DNA from: Planctomycetota bacterium
Lineage (GTDB): Bacteria; Planctomycetota; Planctomycetia; Planctomycetales; Planctomycetaceae
Assembly (NCBI GenBank): GCA_014584345.1
Contig: JACTNB010000017.1
Coordinates: 62,001-126,000, forward strand
Reading direction: 5' to 3'
Length of the DNA: 64,000 nucleotides
The notes below the pieces were generated by a model. The model searched no databases. It had not been told where the DNA came from and was given only the letters and a program-made list of their open reading frames with translations. Shown here piece after piece: positions 38,559 through 46,071 of the stretch. Made by a program: the position numbers and the translations under genes. The stretch's first letter is position 1, and every line of letters begins with the position of its first letter.

Positions 38559-39335
38559 ATGAATGAAACCGCAGTCCAGCCCCCCCCGACGGAGGCGGCG
38601 CCCCCTGTGACGGCAAGCGAGATGATTGCCGCGGAAGGGTTGACCAAGTATTACGGGAAATTCATCGCGGCAGAGAACGTGACGTTTACCGTTCCCCGCG
38701 GGCAAGTGGTGGCGTTTCTCGGCCCGAACGGAGCCGGCAAATCGACCACGATGAAAATGTTGACCGGCTTTCTGTCCCCGACGCGGGGCCGCGCGAGGAT
38801 TGCCGGTCATGATGTCTATTCCGACCGTCTGGAAGCGGCCCGGGTGCTGGGATATCTGCCGGAAAATGGTCCCCTATACGCGGAAATGACTCCCAAAAGT
38901 CTGCTACGTTATTGTGCCCACCTGCGCGGGTTGCCCAAGGGCCTCATCCAGGAACGTTTGGACTATGTCGTCAGCCGCTGCTCCCTGGGTTCTGTCTGGG
39001 AGAAACCGATTGGGAAGCTGTCGAAGGGATTTCGTCAACGGGTGGGGATGGCTCAAGCGATTCTGCATGATCCCGACGTGTTGATCCTGGACGAACCAAC
39101 TAGCGGACTGGATCCCAACCAGACTCATCAGGCGCGGGAATTGATTTTCAGCCTGGCGGAATCGAAGACCATTCTGCTCTCGACGCACATTCTGGCCGAA
39201 GTGCGGGCGATGTGCAGCCGGGTGGTGCTGATCAATAACGGACGCGTTGTCCTGGATGGACCGGTCTCCGCAATGGCCAGCGATGTGGCCGGCATGGAAG
39301 ATCGCTTCCGGCAGTTGACGGCAGGTAAGGTCTGA
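38559..39335 (+). CDS. Gld-type ABC transporter ATP-binding protein
   Basis: 258 residues from the ATG at 38559 (AGAGAG upstream). Walker A GPNGAGKST, signature LSKGFRQRVGMAQAI and Walker B VLILDEPTSGLD are intact, with the switch His in STHILAEV. Closest in style to GldA/CcmA-type ATPases that energise ABC-2 exporters. The next genes encode the permease fused to a GldG-like domain and a DUF4340 protein, so this is the ATPase of that complex, acting at the inner membrane. Confidence 0.94.
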   Translation: MNETAVQPPPTEAAPPVTASEMIAAEGLTKYYGKFIAAENVTFTVPRGQVVAFLGPNGAGKSTTMKMLTGFLSPTRGRARIAGHDVYSDRLEAARVLGYLPENGPLYAEMTPKSLLRYCAHLRGLPKGLIQERLDYVVSRCSLGSVWEKPIGKLSKGFRQRVGMAQAILHDPDVLILDEPTSGLDPNQTHQARELIFSLAESKTILLSTHILAEVRAMCSRVVLINNGRVVLDGPVSAMASDVAGMEDRFRQLTAGKV

Positions 39336-39448
39336 AACAGCTCCCCTGGCGACCCAGCGCCGCAGGACCGGGTATTCCAAGCGGGAGCCCGCGAATCGGC
39401 TGACCAATACAAACCTAGCAAACATTTTAACACAGAGGTCTTGCGATC

Positions 39449-42184
39449 ATGGTTCGAGGACATGTGATCCTGGCAGTATTTTCACGAAACCTGGCGAGTT
39501 ATTTCTCGGGGCTGCTGGGTTATGTCGTGATCGTGGCGTTCGTGGTGATCGCGGCGGCGTTGGCATTCTCTGCGGAGTTTTTCTCCAACAACCATGCCAC
39601 GCTCGATCAGTTGACGAACAGCTTTCCGGCATTGCTGGTCTTTTTGATTCCCGCAATCACGATGACCAGTTGGGCCGACGAGCGAAAAATGGGAACGGAC
39701 GAATTGCTGTTCACGATGCCCGCCACGGATTTTGAAATTCTGCTGGGCAAGTACAAGGCGGTGTTGTCTGTGTACACGATTGCCCTGCTGTTTTCCTGCA
39801 CAAATCTGTTCGTGCTGGCGCGGATCGGCAACCCGGACGCGGGAGTACTCCTGACCACCTACATTGGGTATTGGCTGGCGGGTGCCGCCCTGATCAGTGC
39901 GGGAATGCTGGCCTCGGCTCTCACCAGCAACGCCGCCGTGGCATTCGTGGTAGGGGCGTTGTTCTGCTGCATTCCCGTGTATATCTCGTTGGTGACGAAC
40001 GTGCTGATGTCCGGTTTCGCGGCCCTGTTGCGTACGTTTCAGGTTTCTCCGGAAATTGTCAGTCGCTACGTGCCGGAATCTGGGGCGATGCAAACCCTGA
40101 CGGTGGGGCATCACCTGAACGATTTCGCTCTGGGAATTCTCCCGCTCGAAGGGACCGTGTATTTCGTTTCCCTGATTATCTTTTTCCTGTATTTGAATTA
40201 CGTGGTGATTTCCCGTCGGCACTGGCACACGGGTGAAAAAGAAAACACGATGGGTTGGCAGTTTTTGGCACGCAGTATTTCGCTGATGCTGATTCTGGTA
40301 AGTTCGATCAGCCTGGCAATCGGCTCGATCAGCCGCTTCGATTTCACGCAGCAGAGGTTGTTTACCCTTTCGGGCACAACGTTGAACATCATCAAGGAGG
40401 TGGATCCGCAGCGTCCCGTGCGAATTCAAGCGTATGTCAGCCCCAAGGTTCCCGATGAATATGTCGCCGTCCATCAAAACCTGGTGGGGATGCTGCGTGA
40501 GTTTGAACACATGGGGGGAGCGAAAATCAACGTGCGGATGGTCAGCGTGGAACCCTACAGCAAAGAGGCGGATGAAGCGCGGCACCTGGGGATTGAATCC
40601 CGTTCAGTCCAGACGGAACGGGACGGGCAGATCAAGCTGGAAGATGTCTTCCTGGGGGCGCGGGTCAGCAGCGGCTACGATGAAGTGATCATCCCATTTT
40701 TCGATGTCGGTTCCCCCGTGGAATACGAATTGATCCGCTCGATCCGCACGGTTTCGAAGGATACCCGGCGCACGGTCGGCATTCTGAGCACGGATGCCAA
40801 GCTGATGGGCGGGTTCGATTCCTCGACGTTTCGTTCACAACCGGCCTGGCAGATCGTCACGGAGTTGAAGAAACAATACAAGGTGGAGGAAGTCTCCCCC
40901 GATGGGCCGATCGCAGAGGATAAATACGATGTGTTGATCGCGGTTCTGCCCTCTTCACTGACACAACCCCAAATGCAGAATTTGGTGGCGTATGTCGAAC
41001 AGGGCCATCCCACGCTGATATTTGACGATCCCGTCCCCGTTTACGGCGGCGGGCGCGGTATGCAGAACGCACCACGCCAGGAAAAGCCGAGGCAGGGAGG
41101 CATGTTTGGTCAGGCCCCTCCTCCGGAGCCGAAGGCTGACGGAGGTCAACTCACCTCATTGCTGAATGTGCTACAAATCGCCTGGGATAACGGGGAAGTG
41201 GTTTTCGACTACGACACGCCCCATCCCCGGTTTGCGGACGCGGTACGTCCTGAATTGATCTTTGTCAGTTCGAAGAAGGGTGTCCGGGACGCCTTCAGCA
41301 AGGAGAGCGAGATCACGAACGGCTTGCAGGAGATGTTGCTGTTTTTCTCGGGAACCGTGGTCCCCTTGAAGAAGAGCGATGTCACGTTTACTCCCCTGCT
41401 CCGCACGGGAGCCAGCAATTCCGGTTTAATTCCCTGGGAGGACCTGGTCCAAAGCGATCCGTTCTTCGGAATGCAGTTGCAGCAGAATCCCCGCCGGCGC
41501 AAGGATGAATACGCCCACGTGATCGCGGCGCGGATCCAGACGTCGCCGGAAGCAGGCAAGGATGCCGGTGCGGCGAAAATCAACGCGATTTTCGTGTCCG
41601 ACGTGGATGTCGTTTCCGATGACATATTCGGTATTGCCCAGCAGCAGTTATTCAACCTGAAGATCGATAACATCAAGTTTGTCTTGAACTGCGTCGATTC
41701 GCTGTGCGGTGAACAGGATTTCATCGGTTTGCGTACCCGCCGGGATCAGGCGCGAACCCTGAAACTGGTGGAGGACTTAACGACGAATTCGGTCGAGCAG
41801 CGCACCGAAGCCGTGCGACTCGCGCAGGAAAAGGCCGACAAGGAATTGGCGCGCGTGCGCGAGGAACTGGAAGAACAGGTGAGAAAGATCCAGGAGAACA
41901 CCTCCCTGGACGAACGTTCGAAGCAGCGTCAGATCAGCATGGCGGAGTTGGCCCAGGAAAAAAGGCTCGAAGTGTTCGAGCGGGATATCAACCGGGAGAC
42001 CGAAGCCGAAATCAAAGCGATCAAGGCAACCTCGGAACGGGAAGTCAATGCCGTCAAGGGGCAGATTCGATTCTGGGCGATTGTACTCCCGCCATTGCCC
42101 GCGATTCTACTAGGCCTGTTTCTGGGGATCAGCCGGGCCGCGCGGGAACGTCGCAATATCGTGGAAGAGCGGTTGCTGAAGTAG
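39449..42184 (+). CDS. ABC-2 permease fused to GldG-like auxiliary domain
   Basis: 911 residues. Residues ~1-260 are an ABC-2 permease with six membrane segments (LVFLIPAITMTSWADERKMG, GALFCCIPVYISLVTN). Residue ~270 starts another hydrophobic segment (SLMLILVSSISLAIGSISRFD) leading into a GldG/ABC_transp_aux domain (FDFTQQRLFTLS, YDVLIAVLPSSLTQPQMQN). A coiled coil (EKADKELARVREELEEQVR) and a last membrane helix (WAIVLPPLPAILLGLFLGIS) close the protein. In Bacteroidota GldF and GldG are separate; here they are one polypeptide. Role in gliding is not implied. Confidence 0.9.
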   Translation: MVRGHVILAVFSRNLASYFSGLLGYVVIVAFVVIAAALAFSAEFFSNNHATLDQLTNSFPALLVFLIPAITMTSWADERKMGTDELLFTMPATDFEILLGKYKAVLSVYTIALLFSCTNLFVLARIGNPDAGVLLTTYIGYWLAGAALISAGMLASALTSNAAVAFVVGALFCCIPVYISLVTNVLMSGFAALLRTFQVSPEIVSRYVPESGAMQTLTVGHHLNDFALGILPLEGTVYFVSLIIFFLYLNYVVISRRHWHTGEKENTMGWQFLARSISLMLILVSSISLAIGSISRFDFTQQRLFTLSGTTLNIIKEVDPQRPVRIQAYVSPKVPDEYVAVHQNLVGMLREFEHMGGAKINVRMVSVEPYSKEADEARHLGIESRSVQTERDGQIKLEDVFLGARVSSGYDEVIIPFFDVGSPVEYELIRSIRTVSKDTRRTVGILSTDAKLMGGFDSSTFRSQPAWQIVTELKKQYKVEEVSPDGPIAEDKYDVLIAVLPSSLTQPQMQNLVAYVEQGHPTLIFDDPVPVYGGGRGMQNAPRQEKPRQGGMFGQAPPPEPKADGGQLTSLLNVLQIAWDNGEVVFDYDTPHPRFADAVRPELIFVSSKKGVRDAFSKESEITNGLQEMLLFFSGTVVPLKKSDVTFTPLLRTGASNSGLIPWEDLVQSDPFFGMQLQQNPRRRKDEYAHVIAARIQTSPEAGKDAGAAKINAIFVSDVDVVSDDIFGIAQQQLFNLKIDNIKFVLNCVDSLCGEQDFIGLRTRRDQARTLKLVEDLTTNSVEQRTEAVRLAQEKADKELARVREELEEQVRKIQENTSLDERSKQRQISMAELAQEKRLEVFERDINRETEAEIKAIKATSEREVNAVKGQIRFWAIVLPPLPAILLGLFLGISRAARERRNIVEERLLK

Positions 42185-42302
42185 ACCCGCGTATTCCCGT
42201 CGGGACAATGGCAACCTGTCTCGCGAAGCAAACACATAGTATTCCAAACCGAGTCACATTCCGAAGCAGCCTGGCTGCGGTGAAGATAGAGGATCACGAT
42301 CG

Positions 42303-44156
42303 ATGAATCCGATGAATCGAACCCTGATTTACGTGGGCGTGGCGGTTGTCAGTGTCAGCCTAGCCATCTGGAAGGGTTTGCCCACGCCCGAGATCAACCC
42401 GCAGGCCTTTGCCAACGTGGGGGAACCATTTTTTCCGGAATTCGAAAATCCGAATGATGCCACCGGAATTCGCGTGGTAATTTTCAACCCGGATACCGCG
42501 GAACAGAAATCGTTTGAAGTGAAAAACCAGGGAGGAGAATGGAAGATTCCTTCGCACTACAATTACCCCGCGGATGGGAAGGATCAACTTACGAAAACAG
42601 CCGCTTCACTGGTGGCGGTGCGGCGTGGCGTGGTGGCGGGCGAATCGGAACTCGACTTCGAACGGCTCGGCGTGGTCGATCCCGCCTCGGAAGATTCGAG
42701 CAAGATTCGTGGTCGTGGCGAACGGCTGACGTTGACGAAGGATAACAACGTATTGCTCGATCTGATCATCGGCCACAAAGTGGAAAACCAGAGTGGGTAT
42801 TATTATGTACGTAAACCCGATGAAAAATTGACCTTCATCGCGCAGCTCGACCTGGAACTTTCCACGAAATTCAACGAATGGATCGAACCGGATCTGCTGC
42901 AGGTCAACACGACCGATCTGCGTGCAATCACGATCAAGGACTACTTTGTGGATGAAGCCAGCCGTCGCATCGTGATGCGCGATGTGCTCGAACTGAATCG
43001 CCCCGATTCCTCCACTCCCTGGAAACTGGAAAAATTGGAGGAAGAAACCGAGGACTTGAAAACGGCGGAAGTGAACTCGATGATCACCACCCTGGATGAA
43101 CTGAAAATCGTCGGGGTGCGACCTAAGCCACCGGGAGTCAGCGCGGACCTGAAACTGAGCGGTGAAGTCCAAACCCGGGACCTTTCGCTGCTCGATCTGC
43201 AAACCAAGGGCTATTATGTGGTGCCCACGCAAAACGGTATGGAACTGTTCGCCAACGAAGGGGACCTGGAAGTGGTCACCTCGCAAGGGGTGCAGTATGT
43301 GCTGCGGTTTGGCGAAGTCTTCACGGGTAGTGAATTCGACATTGAAGTCGGTTCCGCACTGAAGGAAGGCGCAGAAGACGCCGACGGCCCCAAGGAGGAA
43401 GCAACCGATGCAAACGCCAATTCCTCCGACCTGAAACAGAGCCGATATCTGTTTGTCACCGTGGCCTTCAATGAAAGTGGTCTGGGACCTGCCCCCGTCA
43501 AACCAACTCCGCCCGCGGAAACCAAACCGGAAGAAACCAAACCGGAAGAAACCAAACCGGAAGAAACCAAACCGGAAGAAACCAAACCGGAAGCCGAGAC
43601 CAAACCGGAAGCGGTCCAGGAAAACGCCGAGAGTAATGCTGATCCAACCGTGGAGCCCACAACGGAAAAGCCCGAGGCGGAACCCAAGGAAGATCCACAG
43701 CAGGTCTATGAAGCCGCCCTGAAAAAATACGAAGAAGACTTGGCGCGGTATGAGCAACAAGTCGAAGCAGGCCAGAAACTGGTGGCGGAACTGAATGCCC
43801 GCTTTGCCGACTGGTACTATGTAATTGATGCGGCCAGTTTCGACAAATTGCACAAGACGCGGGAAGATCTGGTCGAAAAGAAGGAACCTCCCGCGGAACC
43901 GAAGCCAACGACACCCGAAGGAAATACTCCTTCGACCTCGGCGGAAGAGAAGCCGGGCTCACCTGCCTCTCAACCCGAATTGAAAGCCCCAAGCACGGAA
44001 AAACCAGCCGCGACTCCGGAAAAACCGGCCGAAAAACCAGAGCCCAAGGCTGGCACACCCGAGCCCGCCAGCGAGACTAAACCCGTTGAAAAACCGGCCC
44101 CTGCCACGGAACCGACTCCGGAGCCAGCCAGTACAGAGCCACCAAAAGGCTCCTGA
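42303..44156 (+). CDS. DUF4340 protein with ETKPE repeats
   Basis: 617 residues. One N-terminal membrane segment (LIYVGVAVVSVSLAIWKGL) is followed by an exported beta-rich DUF4340 region (about residues 20-360; SFEVKNQGGEWKIPSHYNYP). DUF4340 genes commonly accompany GldG-type ABC systems. Residues 406-430 are five perfect ETKPE units; further Pro/Glu/Lys-rich stretches flank a short helix (VYEAALKKYEEDLARYEQQV) and fill the C-terminus. The low-complexity tail probably spans the cell wall or is a flexible linker. It lies 118 bases after the permease gene on the same strand. Confidence 0.85.
   Translation: MNPMNRTLIYVGVAVVSVSLAIWKGLPTPEINPQAFANVGEPFFPEFENPNDATGIRVVIFNPDTAEQKSFEVKNQGGEWKIPSHYNYPADGKDQLTKTAASLVAVRRGVVAGESELDFERLGVVDPASEDSSKIRGRGERLTLTKDNNVLLDLIIGHKVENQSGYYYVRKPDEKLTFIAQLDLELSTKFNEWIEPDLLQVNTTDLRAITIKDYFVDEASRRIVMRDVLELNRPDSSTPWKLEKLEEETEDLKTAEVNSMITTLDELKIVGVRPKPPGVSADLKLSGEVQTRDLSLLDLQTKGYYVVPTQNGMELFANEGDLEVVTSQGVQYVLRFGEVFTGSEFDIEVGSALKEGAEDADGPKEEATDANANSSDLKQSRYLFVTVAFNESGLGPAPVKPTPPAETKPEETKPEETKPEETKPEETKPEAETKPEAVQENAESNADPTVEPTTEKPEAEPKEDPQQVYEAALKKYEEDLARYEQQVEAGQKLVAELNARFADWYYVIDAASFDKLHKTREDLVEKKEPPAEPKPTTPEGNTPSTSAEEKPGSPASQPELKAPSTEKPAATPEKPAEKPEPKAGTPEPASETKPVEKPAPATEPTPEPASTEPPKGS
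43518..43592 (+). repeat. five perfect tandem 15-bp units within the DUF4340 gene
   Basis: GAAACCAAACCGGAA repeated five times in frame (ETKPE each). A sixth, slightly changed unit follows after GCC. The identity of the copies at DNA level suggests recent expansion, so copy number may vary between strains. Confidence 0.9.
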
Positions 44157-44236
44157 GAAAATCAGACGAACGGATTGACTCGAACGGGAACTTGCCGTAA
44201 AGTTAGGGCACAAGACGATTTTGGAACAGGCAGAAC

Positions 44237-44287
44237 ATGAACTTTGGCGTCATCATTACCGCGACGATTATTTGCGGCCCTGAGTAA
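44237..44287 (+). CDS. putative leader peptide of cimA, Ile-rich
   Basis: ATG at 44237 to TAA at 44285-44287 encodes MNFGVIITATIICGPE, 16 residues with four Ile, one Val and two Thr. Too short for routine calling. It lies 35 bases before an intrinsic terminator that precedes cimA, and the run GVIITATII is what an attenuator leader for branched-chain amino acids should look like. AGG about 9 bases upstream may serve as a weak ribosome-binding site. Confidence 0.65.
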   Translation: MNFGVIITATIICGPE

Positions 44288-44357
44288 GGGTGATGCTGAG
44301 GTTCGTTGACGGTTTCTCCACAATCCTCTCAGGTCACCCGCCTGAGAGGATTTTTTT
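44279..44357 (+). promoter_or_regulatory. putative transcription attenuator of cimA
   Basis: The terminator hairpin is AATCCTCTCAGG (44322-44333), loop TCACCCG, CCTGAGAGGATT (44341-44352), a perfect 12-bp stem with T7 at 44351-44357. CCTGAG at 44279-44284, the last two sense codons of the leader, is complementary to CTCAGG (44328-44333). It can thus form a competing antiterminator when a ribosome stalls upstream at Ile/Val codons. A ribosome that reaches the stop codon would cover CCTGAG and let the terminator form. Confidence 0.65.
44322..44357 (+). terminator. intrinsic terminator (attenuator) upstream of cimA
   Basis: A perfect 12-bp stem, 7-base loop and seven T residues; it ends 29 bases before the cimA start. 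Its position before rather than after a gene argues for attenuation. It could alternatively terminate the DUF4340 transcript, whose stop lies about 165 bases upstream. Confidence 0.9.
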
Positions 44358-44386
44358 ATTGTTTTCCAGTGTCTGAAAGCTTTGCA

Positions 44387-45964
44387 ATGGCCCGTATCCA
44401 GATTTACGACACAACTCTCCGCGATGGCAGCCAGGGGGAAGGGGTGAACTTCTCTCTGCAGGATAAACTCCTGATTACCCGGAAACTGGATGAACTGGGC
44501 TTCGATTTCATCGAAGGGGGCTTTGCCGTTTCCAATCAGAAGGACGCAGAATACTTTCAGCAAGTCGCCGACCTCGACTTGAAGCACGCCAAAGTCTGCG
44601 CCTTCGGCATGACACGCAAAAAAGGGATTGCCGCGGACAAGGACATCGGCATCCTGGCGTTGCGGGATTCCAAGGCGCCCGTCTGCACCATCGTCGGGAA
44701 AACCTGGGATTTGCACGTGGCGGAGGTGCTGCGCGTCGATGAAGCCGAGAACCTGGCGATGATCCGCGATTCCGTTGCCTACCTGGTCGCGGAAGGCCGC
44801 CGTGTCATTTACGACGCGGAACATTTCTTCGATGGCCTCCGCCATAACCAGGAATTCAGCCTGAAAACAATCCAGGCGGCCGCCGAGGCGGGGGCGGAAC
44901 TCATCTGTCTGTGCGACACCAACGGCGGGTCCTTGCCGGAGCAAATCGCCGAGGGAGTCCGCGCGGCCCAGTCGGCAATCCCCACTCCGCTGGGCATCCA
45001 CTGTCACAACGATTCCGACGTGGCGGTGGCCAACTCGTTGATGGGGATCGATGTCGGTGCCATTCAGGTGCAGGGAACCATCAACGGCATCGGAGAGCGT
45101 TGCGGCAATGCAGACCTGATCAGTATTGTCGCGAACCTGATCCTGAAGAAGGGACACGAAGCCCTGCACGAACATTCCCTGGGGAAACTGACAGAACTTT
45201 CACGATATATTTATGAACTGGCGAACATGCATTTTCGTCCGGGGCAGGCATTCGTGGGGAGTTCGGCATTTGCCCACAAGGGAGGAATGCACGTACACGC
45301 CGTGAATCGCCTGGCTTCCAGCTACGAACACATTTCGCCGGAAGTAGTGGGAAATTCCCGTAAAATCCTCGTAAGCGAATTGTCCGGGCGTTCCAACATC
45401 ATCGCCAAGACGGTGAAATACAAGTTGCACGAGGACAACGAATTGATGTCCCGGATTCTGGCCAAGGTCGAGACTCTGGAATATCAGGGTTATCAGTTCG
45501 AAGCGGCGGAAGCGTCGTTCGATCTGCTGATCAAGAAAGTGGCGCAAACCTACACCCCGAAGTTCGATCGAATCCACTACCGCGTCAACGTGGAGACGGA
45601 TATCCTGCGTTCGCCGGAAACGGAAGCCACGGTCAAGCTGAGAGTCAATGACGTGGTCGAACATGTTGTCGCCGAGGGGGACGGGCCCGTCAATGCGCTG
45701 GACAACGCCCTCCGCAAGGCCTTGATTCCGTTTTACCCGGCACTGGAGAAAATGCAACTGGTGGATTACAAGGTCCGCGTGATCAATTCGACGAGCGGCA
45801 CGGCCGCCCGGGTCCGCGTGATGATCGAAAGCAAGGACGACAAGGATGTCTGGAGTACCATTGGTGTAAGCGAAAACATCATCGAAGCCAGTTGGCTGGC
45901 ATTGGTTGATAGCGTGGAATACAAACTCTACAAGGATGCGGGGGAATTCGATTCCGCCGTTTAG
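44387..45964 (+). CDS. cimA: citramalate synthase
   Basis: 525 residues from the ATG at 44387, matching the cimA family length (about 530). It condenses pyruvate and acetyl-CoA to citramalate, the first step of threonine-independent isoleucine synthesis, in the cytoplasm. The start IQIYDTTLRDGSQGEGVNFS is the family signature; GIHCHNDSDVAVANS carries the metal His residues; QVQGTINGIGERCGNADL is the second HMGL signature. Residues ~390-520 form the allosteric regulatory domain. The leader and attenuator upstream suggest control by isoleucine supply. valS follows after 107 bases without a terminator. A 2-isopropylmalate synthase role is less likely from the sequence of the first motif. Confidence 0.93.
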   Translation: MARIQIYDTTLRDGSQGEGVNFSLQDKLLITRKLDELGFDFIEGGFAVSNQKDAEYFQQVADLDLKHAKVCAFGMTRKKGIAADKDIGILALRDSKAPVCTIVGKTWDLHVAEVLRVDEAENLAMIRDSVAYLVAEGRRVIYDAEHFFDGLRHNQEFSLKTIQAAAEAGAELICLCDTNGGSLPEQIAEGVRAAQSAIPTPLGIHCHNDSDVAVANSLMGIDVGAIQVQGTINGIGERCGNADLISIVANLILKKGHEALHEHSLGKLTELSRYIYELANMHFRPGQAFVGSSAFAHKGGMHVHAVNRLASSYEHISPEVVGNSRKILVSELSGRSNIIAKTVKYKLHEDNELMSRILAKVETLEYQGYQFEAAEASFDLLIKKVAQTYTPKFDRIHYRVNVETDILRSPETEATVKLRVNDVVEHVVAEGDGPVNALDNALRKALIPFYPALEKMQLVDYKVRVINSTSGTAARVRVMIESKDDKDVWSTIGVSENIIEASWLALVDSVEYKLYKDAGEFDSAV

Positions 45965-46071
45965 TTCCGGCAGAGAGGAAACGGAAGTTGCATTTTAAGC
46001 AGCGGCGATCCCTTTCGCCCCTGAAACAGATTCCAAAACACGAGCAAAACATCCCCGGTGGAGCGGGATAC

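Noticed and set aside
42184..42302. Possible separate promoter or terminator between the permease and DUF4340 genes
   Set aside because: No hairpin with T run and no convincing promoter could be seen in the 118 bases.
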